NCBI GenBank assembly: GCA_030141605.1
Contig: JAQGDQ010000940.1
Location: 1 to 64,000 of the forward strand
DNA: 64,000 nucleotides
Source of the DNA: Tubiluchus corallicola
Lineage: Eukaryota > Priapulida > Priapulimorpha > Priapulimorphida > Tubiluchidae
Direction: 5' to 3'
In this document: in pieces, positions 22,060 through 35,306 of the stretch
Position numbering within the stretch: the first letter of the stretch is position 1
Layout: every line of letters starts with the position of its first letter
Made by a program: the position numbers and the translations under genes
Notes under the pieces: model-generated
The model's database searches: none
The model's input: the letters and a program-made list of their open reading frames with translations, nothing else
What the model was told of the DNA's origin: nothing

Positions 22060-22392
22060 TCAATTATAATGCTATTTTAATATACCTCTATGTAAATTAA
22101 ACATACACTGTGGTCGTTCCTTCTCCTCTTTTCCTTCTTCCTATCCCTAATCTTACTATTTTTTCAATTCCATCATGTCTACTAACCCTAACCATTCTTT
22201 CATTCACTCATTTGTGACACCTTAACAAGTCAAGCTTTCCAGGTGTCATACAGCAACTCTTTTATTTGGTTATTTTGACTTCATCAACGTTTTTTTTACC
22301 TATACTGTTTCTTTTTGTTTCAATAATATTGTATGTTGATGTATTGTATATGTATTGCTGGAGTGAAATAAATTGATTGATTGATGATTGAA
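22060..22392 (+). mobile_element. 3' end of a CR1/L2-type retroelement with ATTG tail repeats
   Basis: A T-rich 3' untranslated-like stretch ends in GTGAAATAAATTGATTGATTGATGATTG. Short TTGA-type tail repeats such as this are typical of CR1/L2 3' ends. No coding part is identified. Confidence 0.45.
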
Positions 22393-24469
22393 AGTGACTG
22401 GTGGTCATAATTCTACTGTGACGGCATTCATGCAGGCTCATTTTACTAATAGTTTAGCCCCATATGTGGTATTAATTCCGGTGCTTTCTTCTTTGCAGGA
22501 CCAGTTTCCGGTGCCAATTTGATCCGGTATACTGGACCATCACTAAAAAGCAATGCACATAAATTTTAAAATACATTGTCAATTTATGACATGAGTTATG
22601 ATAAGGGAACATAATTTTATTTTGTCTTGAAAGTACTCCATAATATTTAAGATTTTATGTTGTGTTTGATTATGCATCTATCAAGCCATGCCACGATGCT
22701 TATAGTTAGACTGGACAGACAAAGGTTGCAAGTGATATATTCCCCTGCTGCATCTGATGTAAAAGTTGGTAGGATTCAAACCTCGTTCTGGTTTTTTAAT
22801 AATCAAACTTCCTTAAATCATCACCGACTTTCCCTCGCAGAGCTGGCTAATTCTTTGTGGTTACAAGATTCGACTCCTTAAGAACTTTTTTCATACGACT
22901 TTTACTGTGTTTCTACCCTGCACGTTTTCTCTGGTCATCCTGTAGTTCACTTCATCTGGTTGTAGTACAAAATCCAGTTCTTACACTGACACAACAGTTC
23001 TAAGACACATATAGGGCATGGTATATTAATACGAAGATGAAGATTTTTGTTCAAGAAGACAAGCTACCGAAACCAGCCAAAGAACAAGGATGCAAGTTTA
23101 ACCTATCAGTATCAGCACTATCACAAGTGGCACTTCTTCGTGTTGGACATAGTACCACTCTCAACACTTTTATTATGACATAGTAAATGTATAAGTGGGA
23201 AAATTGGAGGGGTAAAAAGTGCAATTATATGCTTAACATCTAACCATGCTGTAAGGTGTAAATTAAAGAAGTTTCTCTTAAAAGAACAAGTTGCCAACAG
23301 TAGAAGAAATTTAACTCTTCTTTATCTATCTCTTCTGAATGGCTGCAAGTAATGTTGCAATTGAAGATTTATACGTTGATAAAATGAAGGCAGTAAATGT
23401 TCGAATTAACCAAGCTGTAAAAGTAAGAAAGTTGTTGCTGGGAGCTGATTTGGATATATAAAATTATAAAAAAAAGAAGATATAAAAAGTGCTACAAGAC
23501 TAAATTAGGCTTACACTTAGAGATAAGTGCTTTCCAGACTGGATGACAAGCCGATATGAAACTGTTGACCTTCGTAATGTGGTCAGGACAATTAAAACTA
23601 ATTCAAAACAATTGTTTCAGCTTCCATTCTGTTACCTATTTCGCATACTGTTTGTTCATCACATTCCTCCATGTACATATGCGCGGTGTAAGCTGTGTCG
23701 ACACTTTAACCCCATAAGCTTAGCGATGACTTGCAATGAATGGGGATCAGCATTTTACAATTTTCGGTACTACAAATTACAATGCACACGGGCCTTATCC
23801 GCTAATTGTTAACTGCTACAGCTAGGAGCAAAAATCAAAATAATTATAATTTCGCTCCCCAAATCAAGGTAACAAGAAAAAAACTACAACCGAAAGACAT
23901 TATCATAATACCGTTTCGCATAATCAGGAATTGATATTATTATTATCATTACTACGTTATATAAAGTCTTCATGAATCCCCATGATTATGCAGAGCTTTT
24001 GTAAACTTGGCATTTAGTTCTTAACTTCTTATGCTCCAATAATCGTTGATTTGGCTGCCATTATTGGAACTTTTTAATTGCGAGACACTGACCTACGACG
24101 CTGTCGCATCTGTGGTTACACAGCGGTTACTTAAAGCAAAAGGAAACCCATCACTTACATATTAATACATAAAGCTTAAAAAAATTCATATTGAGATTTT
24201 ATACTGTAAAATTATTAATAATTATTGTATTATTGTAATTTTATTATTGCAAGAAATGGTAATCGTCAGTAAATGGTAACATTAAATATTGATACCCAAT
24301 ACCTACAATAGGTGGAATGAGATTTTGAAAAAGAAGAAAGAAAATTTACACCACTTACATACAGGGCTTGCGTTGGCAGTAACACTATATAAAACATGTA
24401 AATTTAAACTCACACGATGACTGTTAGATGTAGCCCATTTTACAATAAATCATTTAAAACACGTTTACC

Positions 24470-25400
24470 ATTACCGTTACCGTCGAAGGATAGACGTCGA
24501 AGGGTAGGAGCCTAAGCATAAATAGCTTATGGACCCCTCTATTCTACCTTGTTTATCTTATTAAAATAAAAATGAACAAAATAATTGGCCACACTGCGAT
24601 CATGAAGTGTAGCACAAGATTTCCTGTTCCAGTGTCTATCAAGACAAATCTTAAACTAGGCAGGATTGGAGGCTTAAACTACAGTGTCAGGCAGCAGGCA
24701 GCATGTTCCACTCATTAATTACTCGCCTTGCAAATGTGAACCTCCTTCTACTCCACCTTTGGGGAACTGTTCTCTTCTTGATTTTGTAGGGGTGACCTTT
24801 GGTACCATGGTATGTCTGTTGATGGAAAAATATTTCGCTGTTGATGGTTTCTGTACTTTTAGGGATACGAAATGTTTGAATTAAATATTGTTTTTTCCGT
24901 CGATACTTCAGAGTTGTAAGGCCCAGACTGTATTGGTAAATCTTCCTAAATCTTGCAGTATATGGTAAATAAGAAACAGCAGGTACGAGTCTAGTAGCTC
25001 GACGTTGTATTTTTTCAATTTTCCGTTTCATGTCTTGATGACTTGGGCTCACCATAATCCATATAGGGCGAACCATTGATTTGTACAGCTTGGTCATCAT
25101 AGATCCATCAAGATAAGAGAAACTACATTTGAATAAGGTCAGTCTTCCATGTGGTTTACTAACAAAGTTATTTATATGTGTTTGAAAATTAAGCATACTG
25201 TCGATGGTGATACCCAGATCCTTTTCTTCTGTGACACTTATAATTTCTCTAGAACTTTGTCACGTGCCATTTTATATGTACGACCTGCAACATCATACCT
25301 TCCAAGAGCCAGGAGCTTACATTTTTTGGTGCTAAATTCCATTTGTCATTGGCTACATGAGTGATCAGCATAGTTAAGATTATTCTGTGTGATCTCAAAA
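24470..25400 (-). mobile_element. 5'-truncated CR1/jockey-like LINE fragment
   Basis: The minus-strand open frame 24687-25196 encodes the region after the reverse-transcriptase active site: FSYLDGSMMTKLYKSMVRP, then KIEKIQRRATRLVP, then the C-terminal RRVINEWNMLP. The preceding part (KCKLLALGRYDVAGR..., 25200-25370) is readable only after a frameshift. Just past NMLP a small duplication (GCCTGCT) brings a stop codon. About 200 bases of 3' UTR follow, to near 24470. It is a dead copy, unlike the longer-framed element at the left edge of the window and of a different family. Confidence 0.8.
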
Positions 25401-28400
25401 TCATTCAGGCAGATAACGCTGAATAAAGTTTGAAGAAATAATCAGAGCATTCATAGTGCACATGTCACTAAGGCAAAATATTAAAAATTACTGTGGCCTA
25501 TCAATAAGATTAAAAATATGTTTTTTTGGTTAATGAGTGTGTCACCCTGGCGTAGTGATGAACATCGAACGTTTGACTTCGTTTTGGATTTTTTTAGTTA
25601 AAACTGGTGCCATTCTTTAAAATTCCCTTTTCTTTCCCTTTAAAACACCAATGTGAAGGTCGTGCAAATACGCGAAGATAACCGTTGGGGCACTGCGAGT
25701 GCGAGAATTTGCAAAATACGCAAGATCTAAACATGAAATTTATTGTTGTTTGATCTCACGTGTTTTTAAAATTAAGTAATTTTTGTAGTTTAACGATTTT
25801 TATAGTGTTCATTTATTGGTTCTTGTAGTTTTCTCAACTTTCAATTTTTTGAGTTCTGACGAGAATAATGGTCTATTTTGCAGTTTAGTTGATTCTTTTT
25901 TAACGCACTCTCACATCTCCTGAAATATCGCTGAAAGCAGGGCTCCAGTAGAGAGATACGTCCTTTATTTGCACACTGATATAAACGGTAATTTTTCTGT
26001 GTGAATTTTTATTACACAGCGCACTCTCCACCAAGCAACTGGCAGGTACTTTTCTGTAGGTGCGAGGCACAACACACTTATTTCTTTGTTGCTTTCTAAA
26101 TTCCATGACGGCAACTGCAACGTCTTTTAAGTTTTATTGTTCTCATTAGTTCTACATTTATTTGCACACGGTTTTGGCTTTGGACTCTTGTTTAAATGAA
26201 TTAAATCTTCACACACAAATGGATGCTCTGTTGTCTCCTTTTCCTTCCTACATAGGGACACATCTTATAATCTTTATTCAATCCTTTGAAAATTATTCTT
26301 CTACCATATTTAATTTAATTTTCATCGCAGCACTTGCCTCCTTGACCTCACATTTCCCTATATACTGCTATTTTCCAAATGTTGCCATCTTCAAGAACCT
26401 TAATTTGGTCATTATTTCTATCATTTGTTTGAACTTTTCTGCTATTCTTTCTCTGATTTTTACCTTTACTATTTTCTTCCATTTAGATTTTTTTATCCCT
26501 TGTAACTGTTCTATTTCATATTCAATGTCATTCTTTATCATTATTATTTTAATCTCTTCGTACCAACATTTTTCATAATGTCGTTCTTTCTGTTCTGTTA
26601 AAACTTTCTAAAGAAAAGTTGAAACATACCTCTTATTTCTAAAAAAAATAATTTTAAAAAACTTATTGTTAGTGTAGCGAGAACGGACTAAGATTAAGCA
26701 ATTTCATGAAATATTTTCATTTAGGAGTTAGCAGTGAGTGATATTTTTTACCTATTACAGCATAAATTAACATGTACCAAATTTATGGTAATATTGACTG
26801 GTATTTTTTCTTACAATAGCCAGTAATCACCCAAAAACTTTTTTGCACCTGTAATTAAACTTTTGTTTTTAATAAGTGGCAACTGACTAAGTGACCAACA
26901 GGTCTTTTGCTGCTCCTCAATTACAGTGAAATCGCCACACAATTATTCTTTTGAACAAATGTGAGAAAATAAAATTGAATTGAATTGTCACTTGTATTAG
27001 CATATCACGTGGTACTATTCTTCTAGTTTTTATTTCAGTTGATATAATTTTATTATTTTCATCCCTTGTCTCTTGATTATCAAAGCTGTTAACTGTGTAC
27101 TTGAACTTCTGGCACTGACTTTCACTCTGAGTTCTGGCTGCATGCTTTGTCACTTAATTCTGTAGCTTGATGATAATGATGTTAATGATCTTGATGATGA
27201 AACACACTCTTACACTTAATGTTGTATATTTTACTACTAGTAGTGACTAAACTAGTTTTTTTTTACAATTTCATGCTCAAAATCTAAAACTAGTAAAAGC
27301 TAACGAAAGTTATCCAATAATGAAGATGTAGTTTCAAATATTCATTAACAAGCAAATAGGCTTTGGTTGAAGAGTAAAGGTATTGTTGGGTAATGGGTAT
27401 TGCAAAAACAGTGGTGTTGGTAAACCACGTTTAAAAAGTTTCTGCGGTGGAGCTTTTTGTGACCTATTTTTTCCTGCAGGAAAAGAGTAATTGTGACCAT
27501 GAGTCCTGAAAAATAGAATTATTAAAATAATTCAAATGCTGAAGGTTGGAGATATCTGTTAACTTTTCTAAGTAAGGTTGCAGTTTACAGGGAAACAATT
27601 TTTTTGGTAAAAAAATACTCAAGTAAAAAATTATAATATATGTAGTTATAAGCAATGTTTTGCATTTGGGAGTCTCCAGATAAAATATTACTAGCAGCAG
27701 CAAAAGGCGAGAGGTGCTGAGGGCATCTTAAAGTAAAGTAGTGATGAAAGGTTTTTAATGTGGCATCAGGGCTTTCAATGTGCAAGGCAATGCTTATTGA
27801 GCAAGAGAATTCATAATTAACTACAGAACAGGAGCGTCGAGATCAACAAAACGGTTTTGTCATCTGTCAACTGGGGTTAAGGTAAATGACTGAGGCTTCA
27901 GCCATGCAGGTGTGACTGCAGCACTCCATACAAGGTTGGATAATTGACTTGTAAGCAGTGAAATATAGCAGTAGGAATTAGATATTTACAAGCGTCAACC
28001 AGATATCCCACATTTTTCAGTATGTTCTAATATTTCTGTTGGATATTTCTGGAGCTCATGTTAGATTGCAACATGAGTCAAAGCCAAGCCAATGAAGTTC
28101 AGTAAAATTATTTGACTAATGAGGAAGACCAAAATAATACAGCATTGTGCTTCGATTTAGATAGAATCAAGGCAATTTTGGCCCCCTGGAGGTCAAAGCC
28201 AATTAAATATCTTCTTAAGGCAGATGGTTTCTGCAGATTTCTTGATAAATACTATATACAGAGTAGTACCAATAGCACAGATGGCATATTTAGATAGTAT
28301 AGGATCTGATTAATCATTTATGGACAGTATCTAGAAACACAGAGCTACTGACAGACGTTTCCTTTGATCTAATATACAGAAGAAGATCTGGTTTTCATAA

Positions 28401-28934
28401 ACAATTTGTAATGGGGACTGTCACCTCATTGAGAAATGAGTTAATGTAATGTTACCTGATTTAGCACAGATTTATTATAGCATGAGGCAGTAATTCTCAT
28501 CCTCCACCCTGGCAACCTCATGTAACAGTAGGAAGGCAGGATAATGATTGCACAGCCCGAACAGTGCAGCACTTTGCTTGGAAATAGTAGCAAACGAAAA
28601 GTTAGCATGTTACAGTACAATGAAAATATTGGTGAAAATAGGGAGTGCTTCAGTTCCACAATGCCTAATGATGAATTCTATAGCACTTACATTTTAGCAT
28701 TATAGAGTTCAGTGGTGGTTACAGATGAACTGCCATCAGTTGGTTAAGTATTGCAGCTGCACAAAGCAAAAACTTGTTTGTGCACAATCAATGTGATTGT
28801 CATTTTAAAGCAGCATTTGAAGAATAATAAAGTAAATATCATTGGGCCCACTGAGTAGTGAGTCGAAATATTAATTACATGTATGAAAATGAGAGGCATT
28901 TTAATTGACAACTGGCATTTTACTAAAATTACAG
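25401..28934. other. Intergenic DNA 5' of CDK10
   Basis: AT-rich with T-rich and GAT-rich patches (for example near 27170-27200). No coding exon is supported. The CDK10 promoter and any 5' UTR exon should lie here. Confidence 0.6.
28917..28934 (+). promoter_or_regulatory. Splice acceptor immediately before the CDK10 ATG
   Basis: TTTTACTAAAATTACAG is followed directly by ATGG. TACTAAA resembles a branch-point sequence, though it is unusually close to the AG. Either a 5' UTR cis-intron or a trans-splice acceptor would fit. Confidence 0.4.
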
Positions 28935-30143
28935 ATGGATAGACAAAGCAATAAAGTTACCATTACTGGAAAGCATAAAGATATTAATGATTCACACAAT
29001 GTTGATGCACCAGCTGCCGAACAACGAAGCATCAAGCTTCTTTCTATTCTTCTTATGCGTCCATTTGATTTACCAGAGGAAGATAGATTTGGAAAATGCC
29101 GGCCTGTGACCGAGTTTGAAAAATTGGAACGTATTGGAGAAGGCACATATGGAGTTGTTTACAGAGCGAGAGATATAAAATCTGATCATATTGTTGCGCT
29201 GAAGAAAATGCGCATGGAAAGGGAGAAAGATGGAATTCCAATTAGTGCCCTGCGTGAAATAAACATATTACTAAACACTAGACACGAAAATATCGTTCAG
29301 TTAAAGGAGGTTGTTGTGGGGAAAAGCTTAGATAGTATTTTCTTAGTAATGGAGTATTGTGAGCAGGATCTTGCCAGCCTGTTAGACAATATGTCTTCTC
29401 CATTTTCTGAGGCTCAAGTGAAATGTATAATGTTACAGGTTTTCAGCGGACTTGAATATTTGCACAGAAATTACATTGTACATAGGGACTTGAAGGTATC
29501 CAACTTGCTCATGACCGACAAGGGTTGTGTTAAGCTAGCTGATTTTGGATTAGCCAGAAAGTTCGCACTTCCCATGGATGCAAAATATCCAATGACACCA
29601 CGTGTAGTCACTCTGTGGTACCGAGCACCGGAACTACTACTCGGAGCTAAAACTCAGACTACTGCTATCGATATATGGGCAGCCGGGTGCATTTTGGGCG
29701 AGCTTCTTGCACACCGACCTCTTCTGCCCGGCAAATCCGAGATCCATCAAATTCAGCTGACTGTGGAATTACTGGGAACTCCAAGTGATCAGATATGGCC
29801 TGGTTTTTCCCGTCTTCCTGTGCTAGAGAACTTCACGTTAAAACAGCAACCTTATAATAATTTGCGCCACACTTTTCCCTGGTTGTCTGAGGCAGGCTTA
29901 CGGTTGTTGAATTCGTCATTCATTTATGATCCTAGAAAGCGTGCAACTGCAGAGGATTGCTTGGATAGCTCGTATTTTAAAGAGCCGCCTTTTCCTGTCG
30001 AGCCAGAACTTATGCCTTCGTTTCCTCAGCACAGACTTAAGCGCTCGTCTGCATTCGTCAGCGGAGATGGAACGAAGCACAGTTCAGAATCTTCTCAGAA
30101 AGATATCATTGGGCCACATTTGCCTTCCAAGCGGAAAAGATGA
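28935..30143 (+). CDS. CDK10: Cyclin-dependent kinase 10, single coding exon
   Basis: 402 residues. The block starting [20 protein letters not shown] matches CDK10 closely. The glycine loop is at 68-73, catalytic Lys90, cyclin-binding helix PISALRE at 102-108 (PISSLRE in human CDK10), HRDLKVSN at 183-190, DFG at 203-205, and the activation segment [14 protein letters not shown] at 220-233. CDK10 pairs with cyclin M and phosphorylates ETS2; it also acts in G2/M progression and ciliogenesis. The start is the first ATG; the frame is open 30 bases further up but without ATG, and a splice-acceptor-like TACTAAAATTACAG abuts the ATG. The C-terminus ends in the basic KRKR, a likely nuclear signal. 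It is longer than human CDK10 (360) at both ends. Human CDK10 has many introns; here the whole coding region is one exon. MTERF4 follows 581 bases downstream on the same strand. Confidence 0.95.
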   Translation: MDRQSNKVTITGKHKDINDSHNVDAPAAEQRSIKLLSILLMRPFDLPEEDRFGKCRPVTEFEKLERIGEGTYGVVYRARDIKSDHIVALKKMRMEREKDGIPISALREINILLNTRHENIVQLKEVVVGKSLDSIFLVMEYCEQDLASLLDNMSSPFSEAQVKCIMLQVFSGLEYLHRNYIVHRDLKVSNLLMTDKGCVKLADFGLARKFALPMDAKYPMTPRVVTLWYRAPELLLGAKTQTTAIDIWAAGCILGELLAHRPLLPGKSEIHQIQLTVELLGTPSDQIWPGFSRLPVLENFTLKQQPYNNLRHTFPWLSEAGLRLLNSSFIYDPRKRATAEDCLDSSYFKEPPFPVEPELMPSFPQHRLKRSSAFVSGDGTKHSSESSQKDIIGPHLPSKRKR

Positions 30144-30724
30144 ACATTCATACATATTGTAGAAATTTTTCTCTCATCAAATTTTTAAAAAGTTTTGTTA
30201 CTTACTAGTTAATACACGTATTCTTCAAAAATGACCTTTCTCCATTACTATTTTTAACTGCATCTTTCTCGCAAACTTTGCAGGTTTTTAGTTTAGAGGT
30301 ACCAGAAACTTTGTAAAAGGCAGTTTTTTGTTTGTTTTGTGGTACTTTACAGTTTTTTTGTTATAAAAAAATAATGTGTAGACGTTTGTAAATTTTATCC
30401 AAATTTTTTAATACACTCTGCAGCAATTTTGTATTAGAAAAATGTATATGCTTTGTATATTAGCTAGCACACTAATATTTGCTAGCTTTAATAATTGTTA
30501 TTTTTGTATTGTATTATTGTACATAATTGTCTCATTATTTAAAAGAACAACAGTCGGGAACTACCCCGTTATTTCTGAATCATAATTTGTCGAATTGAAG
30601 AACATAAAATGTATGTAGTTACTTAAAATTATAGACAAATAGTGTTATATGATACAACAACAAACAATGTTTGAGTAGGAATGACTGATGATGCTATTAT
30701 AAACCTCTTGGTTGCAGGTTGCAC
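30144..30724 (+). other. CDK10-MTERF4 spacer
   Basis: 581 bases, T-rich. It must hold the CDK10 3' UTR and the MTERF4 5' region. A good acceptor, CTCTTGGTTGCAG, ends at 30717, seven bases before the MTERF4 ATG. Confidence 0.6.
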
Positions 30725-32377
30725 ATGGCTGTTTCTCACCAACTGGCTCGTTTGTTGTTTCCATTCAACTGCCGAAGTGCTTTGCAGTACATGCTGCGAG
30801 TTTGCAGTGCAAGCAGTGTTAAGCATACATTACAGGCTCATTCCTATCTACAGTGCAAATCACATTTATATCAAAGCAGACATATTTGTGATAGCGAGGC
30901 AACTCAAACGGGAAGATATCAAATTATAACAGATGATGCTGAGACAAATACTAACATTCTTTCTGGTGACATCATTGATAACATTTTCAGAGCTGTGAAA
31001 GATATTGATACAATGAAGAATGCAAAGCAACAAGATGTTATAAAAATAGTGCAAACATGTCTTCTATATTATGCAATTTCTAGAGAGGAATTTGTGAAAT
31101 TGTTTACTCACCGCCCTGATTTAGTTTTTCACCCACTAAAACAATGGGCAGATGTCTTGAAAATTCTAGCGGACTATGGTTTCTCTAAGCAGCAGGTGCT
31201 TAATATTTTATCAAGCTATCCCACAGCATTAAAACTGAAGCGACCACAAATTGTGGCAGTGGTTGAACAGTTGCAAAAATGTGACTTTCGTGACGGTGAT
31301 TATCAGTGTGTTCTTTCTGATAATCCGCTTGTGTTTGAACTGAGCGCTAAAGATATAGACCTCCGGATAGCAGAGCTTATGAACATTTTTACTAAAACTG
31401 ATATAGTATTACTAACATTGAAACTGCCAAGTATCCTTACCGATGAGTGGTCAAGTATAGAAGCCAAGGTACACTATATACTGTTCAACATGAATATTAC
31501 GCAGAATGCTATGCTGAAATCTCGCGTTTTTGAGGTAAGTGCACAGTTATTGCTACTGTACTAAAGGCCACATAAAGTTATTAAATTGGTTTATAGGCAC
31601 TTTTTCATAGAAAATTGTTTAGCAGTTTTTAGGCACAGTGTTTATGTTAAACTTGGTTTGATGGATCACGGCGGGTCACAACCCTTTTTCTGTTCATGAA
31701 GACAGTTGGGACAAAGAAATCAAAATAGGCAACGCTTACGGTACTATATATATATGGTTATTGATACTGTCGTTATTAATGCATTGACTTGTTTTCTTCA
31801 TAAACCATAGTGTTTTTAAAAAACTGCAACATTTACGTGATGCGTTTACATTTACTGAAAACTAAACAGATTGCATTATGTCATAAGAAATTAGCATTTA
31901 CAAGTGAAGTGATTTTTGATAAACTACTGCACATGATTACAGAATTGGCAAGTGGCAATTTTATTTAGCTAAGGGCTGAAAGAACTCGACATTTCATTAT
32001 CATCATAAGTCTGAAATAACATTATCTTATATTATAACGTTATAATCTTATATTTTCAGTGTTCTTTGGATCACATTCACCAGAGGCATGAATTTTGTTT
32101 GCGAGCTGGTCTTTTCAAACCCCCTGACCCCAAAAGGCGAATACCTAGCAAGAACCTACCTCTGCGGCAGATGGTGGACACTAATGATTCGGAGTTCTTA
32201 GCCAGGGTATGTAAAGGCGTATTTACAATGCAAGAATATCGCGTGTTTTGTAAAATGCTAAAAAGAGAGAGCGATGAAGACTTAATGCATGTGAATTTAA
32301 ATACACATACGGATCAAGAAGAACTAATAGATCAGTATACTGCAAAAGCGAGCTACCACAAGAAAAGAAGAAAGTAA
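30725..32377 (+). CDS. MTERF4: Mitochondrial transcription termination factor 4, two exons
   Basis: Exon 1 is 30725-31534 (270 codons, donor GAG|gtaagt, phase 0). The intron is 31535-32059. Exon 2 is 32060-32377 (acceptor tattttcag). The total is 375 residues, against 381 in human. The N-terminus (MAVSHQLARLLF..., Arg-rich, no acidic residues for about 50 positions) is a mitochondrial targeting sequence. The middle consists of mTERF helical repeats, e.g. FVKLFTHRPDLVFHPLKQW and LNILSSYPTALKL. Exon 2 carries the part specific to MTERF4: SLDHIHQRHEF, then SEFLARVCK and YRVFCKMLKRESDED. Family knowledge: MTERF4 recruits the rRNA methyltransferase NSUN4 to the mitochondrial large subunit and is needed for ribosome assembly. 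The human protein has a long acidic tail; here the tail is short and basic (HKKRRK). Confidence 0.92.
31535..32059 (+). other. MTERF4 intron
   Basis: 525 bases, gtaagt...ttttcag, phase 0. No element is recognised. Confidence 0.85.
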
Positions 32378-35226
32378 AAAACACTTAATGATAATATTAT
32401 CTCATGTAAATGACATTTTATTGTATAAAGATGAGTTATAACACATTTCAAGCAAATTGCGGTACTTACTAGTGGTTTTTTTATTGCTTTCTTGTTGATA
32501 TGCATGTAATTTAAATAATTTGTGACAGTTGTGGAATTCTGTTAGTCATTTTAACAGTTGAGTTATATCCTAAGAATGTAACACTGTACAATGAACAGGT
32601 AATCATTTAATCGCTATATCTAATCATTTCAGTGTTTGTTCACTGGTATGAGCCTAATTTTTATAAACGACTCTTCCTCGATGACCTACACACATTTTCA
32701 TTTTGCATACTATAAACAACATTACATCTTCAATTATAGCAGTAATTGTCGTGCATAATGAGTACGAATGCTTTTAAGTTTTCAAAAAATTACAATGATC
32801 TACGTAAAGTTATGGTAATACAAGATGAAACGGTAATAAAGAACATGAATGCATAGCGCATGTGCTTACCATTATTTGAAACATATAATGCACGGAAAAA
32901 ATAAAGGCATTAGCAATTATAAGGCACCGTCCTGACTTCCACAAATGAACAGGTAAAAATAAAGAAGAAACATGTCAAATAAACAGATCAATATGTACAA
33001 ACTAAATCATGCTGGCAAACAATTATAACCACATGTATGAGTAATAATTAGATTTTAATATTCTTAACCGCTAAACAAGGTTCTCAATACATTATATGGA
33101 TAAGTGGCACTAACATAGGTTTTGAAACATCAGCTAAGCTACTAATTACAGAAAAATCCACAAAGAAAATAATTTACTACCCTTGTGAATATCTAATAAA
33201 TTCATATCAGTAGGTATTTACAAAAAAAGAAGAGAGTAAAAACAGTTCTTTGTTCTTTTGTTAATTTATGAAGTGTTTGTATAAAAGACATCTCTAGAGA
33301 CAAAACTCACATGAAAAAGTCACCTGTGCATTTAAAGTATTAATCTGAAGTTTGCTAGTATTGAATAAACAGTGGTGAGAAATTGGAGCATGCCTTTAAA
33401 GTCATGCATAACAGTCCATTAAAGTTAGCTTTTAAAGAAGCACTGCAGAAAGAAACTGCAAGGACAGCTACTGACTTAATCAATTTCATCCAAAAAGATC
33501 TTATAAATACACCATTGGATATCAAAAATATAAAGATATGAGAGAGTAGCATGGAGTAAAGTGATCAGGCGGGTCATGTCAAACGACGTGTGACTCTAGA
33601 GATGATGATGATGGAGCAATGCCTTTAGCGCCCATTCCGTTGGTTTACTGGGGGCCAAACACAATAAGAGTATCATAAATATGACAAAAGCTTGGGAATC
33701 ATTGGGGAATAAATGTACAAGCTTCACACAAAACAAGTACATGTATTAACAAAATATATAATACCAGTAACATAAAAACCTATTAGCACCATTCATTAAG
33801 AGATGGTATAAAATCAAAATTTTCTCACAAGTACTGCGCCATATAAAACAAAAAACACAAAAACGTCAAAATTTTAGAGTAATCATGGGCATCTCTACCC
33901 AAAAGCGTAAAAACTTTGCTAGTCCCTTAAAACCTTTACACATACGTGGAGGTAATTGCGGTAAATAGACGCACAAAAACACATTTAAATTTTAATGCAA
34001 AAGATTTTCTAATTACATTTTAATGCAAAAAACACTAATTACATTTTTACACTCCAACAGACACTGCAGCTTAAACAACTAACAATGAACACGGTTTCAA
34101 GTGCTTGAAAAGCTGGAACATCCATCCCATTCTCCTTCACAATGGGGCATTCTTCAATTTAAAGCTTAGTAGCTAAACATTACTAGTTTAAAAGTGTGTT
34201 AGTCAGAAATTTTAGCTTTTCTTATAAAATGATTTTGTTACAAGCAGTGAATATGTCATAATTTAAAATGAATTTTTCTAGTAAGATTTGCTATTAGTTA
34301 AGTTGATGATGTTTTTATTGTATACTTTATAGGAAGAAGCTTCTGCTCTGAGCTAATATTTGTTGAAAAACTTTCTGACATAAAAAGGAAAGCATTGTCA
34401 TCTTATTTTAAATATGGAACAAAGTTGCTCACAACTTCTACAATACTTAAAATTATTAAAAAAACTGTACACCAAATGCAGTTATGATACAAGATAGATA
34501 CACCAAGAACAAATCACTTGCTGTATACACTAAAATAATCAGGAACTGTTGTATCTAAAAAATTAAGATAGGAGCCTCTAGTGTACAAAGTTAACCGCCT
34601 ACTCCTAAGTTCCAATTAAGTACTGTTAAAGCTGATAACACGGCTAAATTAAACTACATAGGAACGGGAAATAAAGTTCACTGCTGAGAGATTCTACCTG
34701 CAATAGGGGTACACTGCAAACTAGCAAGTAGGTAGGCAGATGGTGCTTCTACTTTATTTATCATTCTCTGCCACACATTTAGGCAAGTGTATGCAACATT
34801 GCTTCATAGCAGCAATCAAGTTTCTTGCTTACATACATGGATTTTCTTGCCTACATACATGGATTTTTGTGATGGTTAGCTTGAAAGTTATATGTTGTTG
34901 AATTTTTGCTACATATGGCCTACTAAAAAAAGTCTTTGCTTTCCCAGCAAGCAAAAAGCAAGTAAAATGCAATAAACATTAATAAAAATAATAAGAAAGT
35001 AATGCACCCCTGAACTATAAGCATTATCCTACGCTGTCAGCTAGATTACATACATAAGAAAAACAGTTTTCGCATATATGGTACTGTAAGCATAGTCAAT
35101 ATGGTTACAGGTGTGCCTTGAATCATTTGGAAAGAATTTAAAAATGACAGTTTTATATAAACCTGCCTAAATGTGTGGCTCTTTACTGAAAAAACACCAC
35201 CTGCCGCATGATCTCCCAGCTAAGAA
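32378..35226. other. Region between convergent MTERF4 and the Ig/FN3 gene
   Basis: 3' UTR and intergenic DNA, AT-rich. It contains a 24-base tandem duplication of CTTGCYTACATACATGGATT near 34823-34866 and a short GATGATGATGATGG run near 33602. No coding exon is supported. Confidence 0.6.
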
Positions 35227-35306
35227 TTAGAAAAAAGCTATAAGTATTACTATGGTTAGAATTCCAAAAATACGACTCCTGGTATCGTCTGCTCCATTTG
35301 AATCAT
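35227..35306 (-). CDS. Last coding exon: GPI-anchor signal
   Basis: Acceptor tttacttctag. It encodes DDSNGADDTRSR, a small/polar region with candidate attachment residues (Ser-Asn-Gly-Ala), then the hydrophobic IFGILTIVILIAFF, and stops at once (TAA 35229-35227). A hydrophobic end with no cytoplasmic residues is the hallmark of a GPI signal rather than a transmembrane anchor. Confidence 0.8.

Noticed and set aside
28901-29146. Minus-strand frame overlapping CDK10
   Set aside because: It is a shadow of the CDK10 coding strand with no independent support.
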